Shown piece by piece: positions 1-7,688 of a DNA stretch of 11,131 bases (position 1 is the stretch's first letter; the number at the start of each line of letters is the position of its first letter). Source of the DNA: Bacteroidales bacterium (GTDB lineage: Bacteria; Bacteroidota; Bacteroidia; Bacteroidales; UBA932); assembly GCA_009784635.1 (NCBI GenBank), contig WRBG01000051.1:1-11131 (forward strand), in the 5' to 3' direction. A program made the translations under genes and the position numbers. The notes beneath the pieces are model-generated. The model was not told the origin of the DNA. It ran no database searches and was given only the letters and a program-made list of their open reading frames with translations.

Positions 1-608
1 GGCTTCTCGAGAAAGACATGTTTGCCTGCCCGCGCCGCATCAATCGTCATTTGCCCGTGCCAGTGGTCGGGAGTGGCAATAATCACGGCATCAATATCAT
101 CGGCAGCAAGCAATTCTTGATAGGTTCGGTAACGAACAGGCGCCTTTCCCAAGCTGCCATTTGCGCCTTCGCGGTGGATGTTGGCGCCCGCTTGAACCGC
201 AGCTTCGCCGTATGGGTCAAAAATATCGCAGACGCCATTTATCACCACATTCAAGTCGTCCTGTTCCAAGAAGTGTTGCAGGCGGGTATCCTTACTGTCC
301 ATTTTGTTCTTTTCGGCCAAGTCGTCAATCACTTTAGGCTCCACAAAGCCAAGCCCCTGCAAAAGTTGTTTGCCCCTAATGCCAAAACCGATAATGCCTA
401 AGCGTATCTGCTCGCCAACGACCTCTTGGGGAAGTTTGGGTTTGTTTTCGAATTTGAAAAGGTTGCGTCTGTTTCTGATATATTGGTCTCTTGAGATTTT
501 TTTGTAGACGCCATAGCCTAACACCCCCAGCACCGGCAGGGTCAGCATGGTTTTGAGGGCTTCGCGCCTGCTGTTGGCTTGAGGGTCTTCCTGTTTATGC
601 TGTTCCAT
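1..608 (-). CDS. Gfo/Idh/MocA-family oxidoreductase, Tat-exported, partial (C-terminus beyond window)
   Basis: The reading frame starts at the ATG at 608-606 and is open for 202 codons to the left edge. Near the N-terminus, SRREALK (residues 13-19) followed by a hydrophobic stretch (about 20-35) fits a twin-arginine signal peptide, so the folded, cofactor-loaded protein is probably exported or membrane-anchored. A Rossmann nucleotide-binding motif GFGIRG lies at about 74-79. The family signature ATPDHWH is at about 178-184, and the window ends in GKHVFLEKP, where EKP carries the conserved catalytic-region lysine. Members of this family are NAD(P)-dependent and act mainly on sugars, inositols and related polyols; the substrate here is unknown. 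The start lies 3 bases after the doxX-like stop, so the two genes are probably co-transcribed. The start is well supported because the Tat motif follows directly. The missing C-terminal domain would be the substrate-binding half. Family call is secure, substrate is not. Confidence 0.93.
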   Translation of the reverse strand, partial: MEQHKQEDPQANSRREALKTMLTLPVLGVLGYGVYKKISRDQYIRNRRNLFKFENKPKLPQEVVGEQIRLGIIGFGIRGKQLLQGLGFVEPKVIDDLAEKNKMDSKDTRLQHFLEQDDLNVVINGVCDIFDPYGEAAVQAGANIHREGANGSLGKAPVRYRTYQELLAADDIDAVIIATPDHWHGQMTIDAARAGKHVFLEK

Positions 609-611
609 ATC

Positions 612-1088
612 TTATACGAATTTTGGTAAGTATTTTTTAATGAATCTGTCGAGGCCAATAATCTGAGAAGTGGGGAAGAAAAAGACCACCGCCAAGGCCG
701 CCATCTCGACCACGTTTTTATCAATCCAAAGATAGTTCCCTTCTACCGGCATGGCGTATTGCACGCCCAAAAAGGAAGGGTGCGACATATAGTAAAACGA
801 CAAAAGGATGATGCCACATATCGAGGCCATTTTTGCAAAAGCTCCGCAGATAAGTCCCAATCCAATGAGAAGCAGGCCCCATTCATTAAGAAAATCTACT
901 ACGGGCATGAGGGAGGAGTCGGCCAAATCTATAAAAAATCGAGATAAAAAACCTTGAGAATCCCTAAGGTACATGGCTGCACCCCAACTTGGACTAAAGA
1001 TTTTTACAATGCCTTCGTAAGCAAAATGCCATCCGATAAATACCCGCAAGATTACGAGCGCGGTTAACTGTTTGGTTGAGTAATTCAT
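612..1088 (-). CDS. DoxX-family integral membrane protein
   Basis: A 158-residue, four-helix membrane protein of the DoxX family. Its hydrophobic segments are at about 8-26, 63-82, 84-101 and 124-140. Recognisable family-like stretches are WHFAYEG (20-26), MSHPSFLG (101-108) and NYLWIDKNVVE (118-128), with polar and charged residues placed next to the helices as in DoxX/DoxD relatives. The family is named after a subunit of the archaeal thiosulfate:quinone oxidoreductase, but most bacterial members have no assigned reaction. A quinone-linked or redox-coupled role is inference only. It is the first gene of a minus-strand pair with the Tat-signal oxidoreductase, 3 bases apart, which suggests the two work at the same membrane. 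The start ATG is at 1088-1086 with no clear Shine-Dalgarno sequence. Length matches the family and no defects are seen. Confidence 0.88.
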   Translation of the reverse strand: MNYSTKQLTALVILRVFIGWHFAYEGIVKIFSPSWGAAMYLRDSQGFLSRFFIDLADSSLMPVVDFLNEWGLLLIGLGLICGAFAKMASICGIILLSFYYMSHPSFLGVQYAMPVEGNYLWIDKNVVEMAALAVVFFFPTSQIIGLDRFIKKYLPKFV

Positions 1089-1181
1089 CTAGCAAAAATT
1101 TATCGAAGGTAGTCATTTTTTTGAATTGTTGTACGGGATAAAAAAAAAATCCTATCTTTACCCAACTAAAACCTATCTCCC
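1089..1181. other. Divergent intergenic region between the DoxX pair and the efflux operon
   Basis: These 93 bases are AT-rich and non-coding, and lie between two genes read in opposite directions. They contain a T7 run (1116-1122) and an A10 run (1140-1149). A plus-strand promoter candidate is listed separately. On the minus strand only a weak match (TACCTTCG at 1111-1104) lies upstream of the doxX start, with no TTG at the expected distance. No inverted repeat clear enough to call an operator was seen. Confidence 0.7.
1129..1161 (+). promoter_or_regulatory. Putative Bacteroidota-type promoter for the efflux operon
   Basis: TTG at 1129-1131 and TATCTTTAC at 1153-1161 are separated by 21 bases. 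They resemble the -33 TTG and -7 TAnnTTTG elements used by the Bacteroidota primary sigma factor, with one mismatch (A for G) at the end of the -7 box. Transcription would begin around 1166-1170, giving a very short leader before the ATG at 1182. The spacer contains an uninterrupted run of ten A (1140-1149). This is a by-eye motif match. Confidence 0.45.
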
Positions 1182-2654
1182 ATGAGGCGTTATCTTTTCC
1201 TACTTTTTTCGATTCCTGCAATGTTACAGGCGCAGCAGAAAAGCGTCTATACGCTGGAAGATTTGATATCCTTGGCCCAAACTTCCTCTCCCAGCGCCCT
1301 AATCGCCCAAAACAATTACCGCGCCCAGTATTGGAGCTACCGAGCCTATCAGGCACAACTGTTGCCCTCTTTAAACCTTGCGGCGAACCTGCTTGAGTTC
1401 AACCGCTCTACCCAATTGTTGATTGACCCGGGGACGGAACAGTATAAATATGTGGATAATAGCGCATTAAGAAACGGATTGCAGTTGTTTGTCAGGCAAA
1501 ATATTGCGCCCACAGGCGGTTCTTTGTCGCTGAGTACCCAGTTAGACAGGACGGACCAGTTTTCGCCCAAATCGGCCATGTTTTACCAAAGTATGCCGGT
1601 GAGCCTTGCTTATTGGCAGCCGATAGGCGGCTTTAACGCCCTAAAATGGCAAAAAAAGTTGGCTCCAAGGGAATATGAATTGGCCAAACGGGAGTATTTA
1701 GAAGACATGGAGTTTATTACCCTTAGGGTGGTGCAACTCTTTTTTGACGTGCTTTTGCGGCAAAAAAGCTACGAAATGGCCCTAAAAAATTATGAAAACA
1801 CCGAACATGCCTATAAGATGGCGGAACAGCGTTTTGAGCTGGGCACCATCACCAAAAACGATTTATTACAGTTGCAGGTACTCCTTTACAACCACGACAT
1901 AGAGAGTCGGGATGCAGCATTGACATTGACCACCTCCCTCTTTAGTCTGCGTTCTTATTTGGGATTGCATCAATCGGTACAGTTTGATTTGGCCTTTCCC
2001 GATATTCAACAAGAGGTTAGCGTTGATTATGAGCAAATATTGTCGCTTTCTTACCAAAATGGCACGCTGCAATTGGCTCAAGAACTTAGGACGATGGAGG
2101 CGGAGCGCGCCATTGCCGAGGCTAAGGCAAATCGGGGGATTCAAGCAAACCTTAGGATGTCTTTTGGCTTGTCTCAGAACGCCGAAACCTTGAGCGGAGC
2201 TTATAGAAATCCCAGAGACAGGGAAGTAACCGGACTGTCGCTAAACATGCCCATTATGGATTGGGGCATGGGCAGGGGACGGGTAAGGATGGCGCAATCC
2301 CGCGCCGATGTGGTGGCCGCTCAAGTAGACCAAGCATTTAAAGACCATGAACAAAATGTGTTGATTAAGGTGATGCAGTTTAACAATCAAGTGTACCAGT
2401 GTGCGCGCTCCCGTCAGGTGGAGCAAATCGCTCAAGAACGCTATCAAATATGTTTGGATAAGTTTGCCAACGGCAGCTTGTCGGTAACGGAGTTAAATAT
2501 GGCTCAAGCAGAGAAGGACAATGCGGTAAGGCGTTATATTTTAGATTTGCGCTCCTATTGGAGTTACTATTTTGAAATCAGAAGGATGTGTCTTTTTGAT
2601 ATCATGACGGGCAAAGATATTTCGGTAGAATTTGACAAACTGGTGGACAGGTAA
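1182..2654 (+). CDS. TolC-family outer-membrane efflux protein
   Basis: A 490-residue exported protein with a signal peptide (basic MRR, hydrophobic core, likely cleavage after LQA at residue 17). The mature protein has the two structural repeats of the OEP/TolC family. The first repeat ends in the conserved RFELGTITKNDLLQLQ stretch (217-232). The second holds the barrel motif around PIMDWG (357-362) and a matching helix end around KFANGSLSVTELNMAQ (427-442). Between these are long amphipathic helices that would build the periplasmic tunnel of a trimer. Length is typical of the family. Its role is to form the outer-membrane exit duct for the fusion protein and RND pumps encoded just downstream. 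It is the first gene of the operon, 29 bases before the fusion-protein ATG. The start is supported by the signal peptide and by a promoter candidate immediately upstream; no Shine-Dalgarno sequence is visible. Substrate cannot be told from this subunit. Confidence 0.93.
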   Translation: MRRYLFLLFSIPAMLQAQQKSVYTLEDLISLAQTSSPSALIAQNNYRAQYWSYRAYQAQLLPSLNLAANLLEFNRSTQLLIDPGTEQYKYVDNSALRNGLQLFVRQNIAPTGGSLSLSTQLDRTDQFSPKSAMFYQSMPVSLAYWQPIGGFNALKWQKKLAPREYELAKREYLEDMEFITLRVVQLFFDVLLRQKSYEMALKNYENTEHAYKMAEQRFELGTITKNDLLQLQVLLYNHDIESRDAALTLTTSLFSLRSYLGLHQSVQFDLAFPDIQQEVSVDYEQILSLSYQNGTLQLAQELRTMEAERAIAEAKANRGIQANLRMSFGLSQNAETLSGAYRNPRDREVTGLSLNMPIMDWGMGRGRVRMAQSRADVVAAQVDQAFKDHEQNVLIKVMQFNNQVYQCARSRQVEQIAQERYQICLDKFANGSLSVTELNMAQAEKDNAVRRYILDLRSYWSYYFEIRRMCLFDIMTGKDISVEFDKLVDR

Positions 2655-2683
2655 CGGAACGGATAATTTAATATTTGAACATA

Positions 2684-3766
2684 ATGAACAGCAAAGGGTT
2701 TCTATTAATTGTATGTGTAATAATGCTGGGCATGGCGGCGTGCGGCAGAGATAAAAAAGACGATGCCGCCGATTTGGCGAGAAATGTATATGAACGGGAG
2801 GTAAACAGCGTGGACACCATGTACCTCAAGCGCACCGACTTTAAAGACCAATTGTCGAGCAACGGCAAGCTAAGGGCCAAGGTAAAGGGCGTTGTCGGAT
2901 TCAGAAATCCGGGCATAGTGGTGGAGTTGCCTGTGAAAAACGGCTCTTATGTGCAAAAGGGAGATTTGATTGCGCGGATTGATTCCGAGGAGGCCACATT
3001 GGTTTTGGCGCAGGCGCAGGTGCGCTATCAAAGGGCCTTGATTGACCGGCAGGATGCGTTGATTAATATGGGTTACAGCTTGAGCGATTCTTTGAATATT
3101 CCGGCAGGAGCCTTGCAAATTGCGGATATCCGGTCGGGCTACGCCAATGCTCGGTCCGACTTGCGCATGGCGGAGATTGCGTTGGAACGCTGTTCGTTAT
3201 ATGCTCCCTTTGCGGGAAAAGTCGCCAATTTATCTACCCGACTGTACGAGCAGGGCGGCCCCAATTTTTGCATATTGGTTGACGACAGGGTTTTTGAGGT
3301 GGATTTTACCATGTTGGAGACAGAAATGGACTTTATAAGCAGGGATATGGGCATAGAGCTTTCTCCCCTGCACAAACCGTCTGAGCGTTATTACGGGAGG
3401 GTGACGGAAATCAATCCGATTGTAGACAACCACGGGCAAATCAGAATTACGGGAGAAATTTTGGGCCACAGGGCGTTGATGGACGGGATGAATGTAAAAA
3501 TCTACTTAGAAAACAGCGTCCCCGGGCAATTGGTGGTTCCCAAAACTGCGGTAGTGATGAGAGATGGTCATTATGTGTTGTTTACCTATTCCAACGGCAA
3601 AGCCGAATGGGTATATATCGATGTTATTATGACCAGCAGGGAATATTATGCGGTTGCCGGCAACAGGGCCAAACAGGCCGAGTTAAAGGAAGGAGACTGT
3701 ATCATTGTGGGCGGAACCGTCAACTTAGCCCATGGAACAGAAGTAGTCATTAACAGTAATCAATAG
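2684..3766 (+). CDS. RND efflux periplasmic adaptor (membrane fusion protein), lipoprotein
   Basis: A 360-residue adaptor of the HlyD/AcrA type. The ATG at 2684 is chosen over an in-frame TTG nine bases upstream because it places a short lysine-containing N-region directly before the signal core. The signal ends GMAAC, with Cys20 as a likely lipidation site; Met at -3 is a slightly unusual lipobox residue. The two halves of the lipoyl-like domain are at about 71-101 (GIVVELPVKNGSYVQKGDLI core) and 168-190 (CSLYAPFAGKV). They flank a short helical hairpin at about 105-166. A beta-barrel follows at about 200-275, and the membrane-proximal domain begins near LVVPKTAVV (283-291). The protein would be anchored in the inner membrane and bridge the RND pump to the TolC duct. 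It ends 6 bases before the TSUP gene. Family assignment is firm; substrate is unknown. Confidence 0.92.
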   Translation: MNSKGFLLIVCVIMLGMAACGRDKKDDAADLARNVYEREVNSVDTMYLKRTDFKDQLSSNGKLRAKVKGVVGFRNPGIVVELPVKNGSYVQKGDLIARIDSEEATLVLAQAQVRYQRALIDRQDALINMGYSLSDSLNIPAGALQIADIRSGYANARSDLRMAEIALERCSLYAPFAGKVANLSTRLYEQGGPNFCILVDDRVFEVDFTMLETEMDFISRDMGIELSPLHKPSERYYGRVTEINPIVDNHGQIRITGEILGHRALMDGMNVKIYLENSVPGQLVVPKTAVVMRDGHYVLFTYSNGKAEWVYIDVIMTSREYYAVAGNRAKQAELKEGDCIIVGGTVNLAHGTEVVINSNQ

Positions 3767-3772
3767 GACATT

Positions 3773-4642
3773 ATGATTGTAAACATTATATTAGCCGCGC
3801 TGATTGTCCTCCTTATTCCCTTTCTGTACACCCTTGTAAAGGATATCATAGCCCATAAGAACGAACCCAAAGAAAAGCCCCATTGGTTTATGGGCTTGGT
3901 CGGATTGGTCGCCAATTTTTTAGACACGCTGGGAATCGGGTCGTTTGCCCAAATAACAGCCGTTTTTAAATTAACAAAAGCCGTTGACGATAAACTTATT
4001 CCGGGCACGCTGAATGTGGCCAACGCCATTCCCATTGCCTTGCAGGCCATCATTTTTATTACCGTTGTCAAGGTGGACATCACTACTTTGGTTTCCCTTG
4101 TGGCGGCGGCCATGGTGGGCGCGTGGTTGGGCGCCGGCATTATTGCTAAATTCGAGCGAAGGAGGATTCAACTCATCATGGGGATTGCGCTTGCCTGTAC
4201 GGCTTTGCTCATGATTCTGAGTATGGCGGGTCTTATTCAAGGCCACGGCAGCGCGATTGAACTCAAAGGCGGCGTATTGGCAGCAGGCATTATCGGTAAT
4301 TTTATTTTAGGCGCGCTGATGACGGCGGGCATCGGACTCTATGCGCCCTGTATGGCCATGCTCTTTTTGCTCGGAATGTCGCCGCTGGCGATTTTCCCGA
4401 TTATGATGGGTTCCTGCGCATTTCTTATGCCGGTTGCCGGTTTTAAGTTTGTCAAAAAGGGAGCATACGCCAGAAAGCCGTCGGTGGCCATAGCCATTGC
4501 GGGAAGCCTTGGCGTACTCATTGCGGCTTATTTTGTTACCTCTCTCCCCCTTGATGCGTTAAAGATAGTCGTTATTATAGTCATTATGTATGCCAGTTGC
4601 GCCATGCTTTATTCGGCAAAAAAAGGGAGGTCTCATGTTTAA
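3773..4642 (+). CDS. TauE/SafE (TSUP) family permease
   Basis: A 289-residue polytopic protein with about eight to nine hydrophobic segments arranged as two related halves. Each half begins with a glycine-rich helix pair: GLVGLVANFLDTLGIGSFA (41-59) in the first and AGIIGNFILGALMTAGIGLY (161-180) in the second. Between them, GAWLGAGIIAKFERRRIQL (116-134 region) matches the conserved helix and basic loop of the family. TSUP members carry small, often sulfur-containing or organic anions such as sulfite, sulfoacetate or taurine-related compounds across the inner membrane, usually coupled to protons. The substrate here is unknown. The gene is placed between the adaptor (6-base gap) and the first RND gene (8-base overlap), so it is very probably co-translated with the pump. 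That position is unusual for an RND operon. The start ATG has a weak AGGA four bases upstream (3765-3768). No truncation is seen. Confidence 0.87.
   Translation: MIVNIILAALIVLLIPFLYTLVKDIIAHKNEPKEKPHWFMGLVGLVANFLDTLGIGSFAQITAVFKLTKAVDDKLIPGTLNVANAIPIALQAIIFITVVKVDITTLVSLVAAAMVGAWLGAGIIAKFERRRIQLIMGIALACTALLMILSMAGLIQGHGSAIELKGGVLAAGIIGNFILGALMTAGIGLYAPCMAMLFLLGMSPLAIFPIMMGSCAFLMPVAGFKFVKKGAYARKPSVAIAIAGSLGVLIAAYFVTSLPLDALKIVVIIVIMYASCAMLYSAKKGRSHV
4623..4630 (+). promoter_or_regulatory. Strong Shine-Dalgarno site for the first RND gene
   Basis: AAGGGAGG ends four bases before the ATG at 4635. It is the clearest ribosome-binding site in the window, where most genes have none. It lies inside the last codons of the TSUP gene. 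It supports the start at 4635 over an in-frame alternative 45 bases upstream, which would add a 15-residue tail absent from RND proteins. Confidence 0.7.
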
Positions 4643-7600
4643 AGGCCTCGTCGAACGTCCCATTGCCGTTACCATGTCGCTGATTGCGGTATTGATACTG
4701 GGCTTTTTGGCGACCACGCTTATTCCGGTTTCGCTCATGCCCGATATTGATATTCCGCAGATTACCGTGCAGGTATCTTCTACGCTGTCTGCCAGAGAGC
4801 TGGAAGAATCGGTGGTAAGGTCGCTGCGCAATCAGTTGATGCAGGTTCCCAAGTTAGAGGAAATTATATCCGAAACGCGGGACGGGGTGGGCATCATCAA
4901 GATGCAGTTTTCGCACGGAGCAAATATAGATTATCTGTTTATTGAAGTCAATGAGCAGATAGACCGCTCCATGGGAACCCTCCCGCGCGCGATGGAACGC
5001 CCCAAGGTGATTAAGGCCAGCGCCACCGATATACCGGCATTTTACATCAATGTCTCGCTCAAAGATGAACCCACAGTACCGGAGCAGCATGACCCGCTTT
5101 TTCCCGTCCCCATGCGCTTTGTGGAGTTGAGCGATTTTGTGCGGAGCGTGGTATCCAAGCGGATTGAACAATTGACAGAGGTGGCTATGGTGGATTTGAG
5201 CGGATTGGTTTATCCCGAAGTTTTAATATTGCCGGATTATCAAAAGTTAGAAGCCATGGGCGTTACCGAGGGCGTCTTGACCAGAGCCTTGTCCGAAAAC
5301 AATATAGAGTTGAGCAACCTCACCATAAGGGACGGCGAATATTACTACAACGTGCGGTTTAGGTCTAATTTGGAAAGCAAGGAAGAAATTGAACAAATTT
5401 ATCTGAATATCAACAATAAGGTCTATCAATTTAGAGACCTTGCACGGGTGGTGGAGCATCCAAAGCCACGGGAAGGCATGGTGCTTTCGGATGGAAAAAA
5501 TGCCTTGACGATGGCCGTGATTAAACAATCCGAGGCTAAGATGGCCGATATGCGCAAGTCCATATCCGGATTGATGGAATTATTCGACAAGGATTATCCC
5601 GACCTGCGTTTCACCATGACCCGCGACCAAACGGCCCTGCTGGATTATTCCATAAACAACCTGCGCAACAATCTATGGATAGGGGCGGTGTTGGCCTGTT
5701 TGGTAATCTTTTTATTTATGAGGGATTTGCGTACTCCTTTTCTGATTACCATTACCATTCCTCTTTCCTTGGTAGTTTCCCTGCTTTTCTTTTACCTTTT
5801 GGGCATATCTATCAATATTGTATCGTTGTCGGGATTAATCATAGGCATGGGGATGATGGTTGATAATTCGATTATTGTACTCGATAATATATCGCAATGG
5901 TGGGCGCGGGGGCACAGTCTTAAAGAGTCTACGGTAAAGGCAACCCAAGAGGTGTTTGCCCCTTTACTCAGTTCTGTGCTCACCACCTGTGCCGTCTTTG
6001 TGCCTATGATTTTTTTGAGCGGCATAACCGGAGCGCTGTTTTACGACCAAGCCATGGCCGTATCCATTGGCCTGTTTGCCTCTTTGGCCGTGTCGGCGCT
6101 GGTCATACCGGTGTATTACTACTTGATGTTCAAAAACAAGCAAAGCAGGGAGACTCCTTCTGTGATGCGCTATGTGCCCCGTATTGACCTTATCCGCCAT
6201 TACGAACGAGGCCTTAAATGGGTATTTAGGCATCAAAAAATCATATATGCCCTGTTTATAGGCTCGGTTTTGTTGGCGGTGGCCTTGTTTGAACTGATGG
6301 AAAAAGAAAAGTTGCCCCCACTGACCCAGACAGACGCCTTGCTGACCATAGAGTGGAATCAGCGTTACCTTTTGAGTGAGAGCGAAAAACATATTCGCGC
6401 TATGATGTCGCAGGTTGAATCGGAGCTTGCGCAATATACGGCCATGATAGGGGTACAGCAATATTTACTATCCCACACTCCTTCATTGAGTACATCGGAA
6501 TCCTTGATTTATATTCAAACCAATACCTCTCAAGAATTGGCGCGGGTAGAGGAGCGGATTTTGGATTACCTTAGGAGAGAATATCCCCAAAGCGTGGCGC
6601 ACTTTAGTCCATCGGGAAACATTTTTGATATGATTTTTTCCGAAACCCAGCCGCCTTTGGTTGCGCGTATCTATACGACTACCGGAGAAGCCCCCAAGCC
6701 GGACAGGTTGAATCGGTTATTGGACTCATTTAGAGATAATTTCCCGCACATTTATATTGAACCGGTAGCTTGGCAGGAGTATGTGTTGCTGACCACCAAT
6801 CCCTTGTTGACGACTGCCTACGGGGTGAGCTATCATTCGATATACGAAAGATTAAGAAGCGCCCTAAGTCAAAATCAGTTGTTTACCCTTACCTCCGGAG
6901 GATTTTCGGTGCCTATTGTATTGGGCGGGGAGCCTGTTTCCTTGTCGTCTATCTTGAGCCAGACGCAAATACGGGCAGACAGCAGCTACCTCCCCTTATC
7001 CCGATTTGTCATAGAGACCCGCGGACGGGATTTTAAAAATATTACGGCGGGCATAGAAGGCACTTTCTACCCCTTGCCCATGCAACTGGACAACAGGGAT
7101 ATTAAAAAGACGATGACGGCGGTGGAGGAAATCGTAAAAACCTATCCCGAATTTGAGGTAAACTTCAGCGGTTCATGGTTCTCCAACCAAAAAATGATGT
7201 TTGAACTGTTCGCCATCCTTGCCGTTGCCTTTCTGCTCCTCTATTTTATTTTGGCCGCCCAGTTTGAATCCATGATACAACCGCTCATCATCCTCTCCGA
7301 GTTGATATTCGATATCAGCGCGGCTTTTTTGGTGCTTTTAGCCTGCGGAGTATCTATCAACTTGATGTCGATGATTGGAATTTTGGTGATGTGCGCCATT
7401 GTAATCAATGACTCCATTTTAAAAGTGGATACGATTAACCGCTTACGCAAAGAAGGATACGGACTGTTGAGGGCCATTATGACAGGCGGGGTAAGGCGAT
7501 TCAAACCCATTGTAATGACCAGCATCACCACCATTTTGGCTATTAGTCCCTTTTTGTTCACAAGCGACATGGGCTCTGAGTTGCAATATCCTCTTTCGTT

Positions 7601-7688
7601 GGCTATTATCGGTGGGATGACCATAGGAACCCTCGTAAGCGTATTCTTTGTGCCTTTGCTCTATTACACCATCTATGCCAAACGCTAA
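4635..7688 (+). CDS. RND-family efflux permease, first subunit
   Basis: A 1017-residue inner-membrane pump with the full RND plan. TM1 is at about 9-29, the first periplasmic domain at 30-340, TM2-6 at 345-492, TM7 at 527-545, the second periplasmic domain at 550-848, and TM8-12 at 851-1005. The N-terminus (MFKGLVERPIAVTMSL) is typical of the HAE/Mdt type, and the start is fixed by that fit and by a strong Shine-Dalgarno site. In TM4 the motif GMGMMVDNSIIVLDNI has Asp410 at the first of the two aspartates known from AcrB (D407/D408); the second is Asn411. In TM10 the motif VINDSILKVD has Asn925 where AcrB has its key lysine, with Lys930 about one helical turn later. TM11 has KPIVMTS, a conservative Lys for Arg. 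It would drive proton-coupled export through the adaptor and TolC. It overlaps TSUP by 8 bases and the next RND gene by 14. Alignment to AcrB was by eye. Confidence 0.94.
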   Translation: MFKGLVERPIAVTMSLIAVLILGFLATTLIPVSLMPDIDIPQITVQVSSTLSARELEESVVRSLRNQLMQVPKLEEIISETRDGVGIIKMQFSHGANIDYLFIEVNEQIDRSMGTLPRAMERPKVIKASATDIPAFYINVSLKDEPTVPEQHDPLFPVPMRFVELSDFVRSVVSKRIEQLTEVAMVDLSGLVYPEVLILPDYQKLEAMGVTEGVLTRALSENNIELSNLTIRDGEYYYNVRFRSNLESKEEIEQIYLNINNKVYQFRDLARVVEHPKPREGMVLSDGKNALTMAVIKQSEAKMADMRKSISGLMELFDKDYPDLRFTMTRDQTALLDYSINNLRNNLWIGAVLACLVIFLFMRDLRTPFLITITIPLSLVVSLLFFYLLGISINIVSLSGLIIGMGMMVDNSIIVLDNISQWWARGHSLKESTVKATQEVFAPLLSSVLTTCAVFVPMIFLSGITGALFYDQAMAVSIGLFASLAVSALVIPVYYYLMFKNKQSRETPSVMRYVPRIDLIRHYERGLKWVFRHQKIIYALFIGSVLLAVALFELMEKEKLPPLTQTDALLTIEWNQRYLLSESEKHIRAMMSQVESELAQYTAMIGVQQYLLSHTPSLSTSESLIYIQTNTSQELARVEERILDYLRREYPQSVAHFSPSGNIFDMIFSETQPPLVARIYTTTGEAPKPDRLNRLLDSFRDNFPHIYIEPVAWQEYVLLTTNPLLTTAYGVSYHSIYERLRSALSQNQLFTLTSGGFSVPIVLGGEPVSLSSILSQTQIRADSSYLPLSRFVIETRGRDFKNITAGIEGTFYPLPMQLDNRDIKKTMTAVEEIVKTYPEFEVNFSGSWFSNQKMMFELFAILAVAFLLLYFILAAQFESMIQPLIILSELIFDISAAFLVLLACGVSINLMSMIGILVMCAIVINDSILKVDTINRLRKEGYGLLRAIMTGGVRRFKPIVMTSITTILAISPFLFTSDMGSELQYPLSLAIIGGMTIGTLVSVFFVPLLYYTIYAKR

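Noticed and set aside
1104..1111. TACCTTCG on the minus strand as a -7 box for the doxX gene
   Set aside because: It has one mismatch, and no TTG element lies at the expected distance upstream, so it is too weak to call.
2661..2683. TAATATTTG in the gap between the TolC and adaptor genes as an internal promoter
   Set aside because: The element has the wrong internal spacing (three bases instead of two between TA and TTTG). The 29-base gap fits an ordinary operon junction.
2675..2683. TTG at 2675 as the adaptor start
   Set aside because: It would add only three residues before a normal lipoprotein signal that begins well at the ATG at 2684.
4590..4634. Upstream in-frame start for the first RND gene
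   Set aside because: The extra 15 residues are not RND-like and lie within the TSUP coding region. The ATG at 4635 has a strong Shine-Dalgarno site and the standard RND N-terminus.
5964..6461. Long open frame on the minus strand within the first RND gene
   Set aside because: It lies opposite a well-conserved RND coding region, has no recognisable domain, and its composition is what the complement of hydrophobic codons would give. The same applies to other antisense frames in the window.
7648..7688. The two RND genes as one protein joined by frameshifting
   Set aside because: Each has its own complete N-terminus and twelve membrane segments. The 14-base overlap holds no obvious slippery heptamer, so separate translation is the simpler reading.
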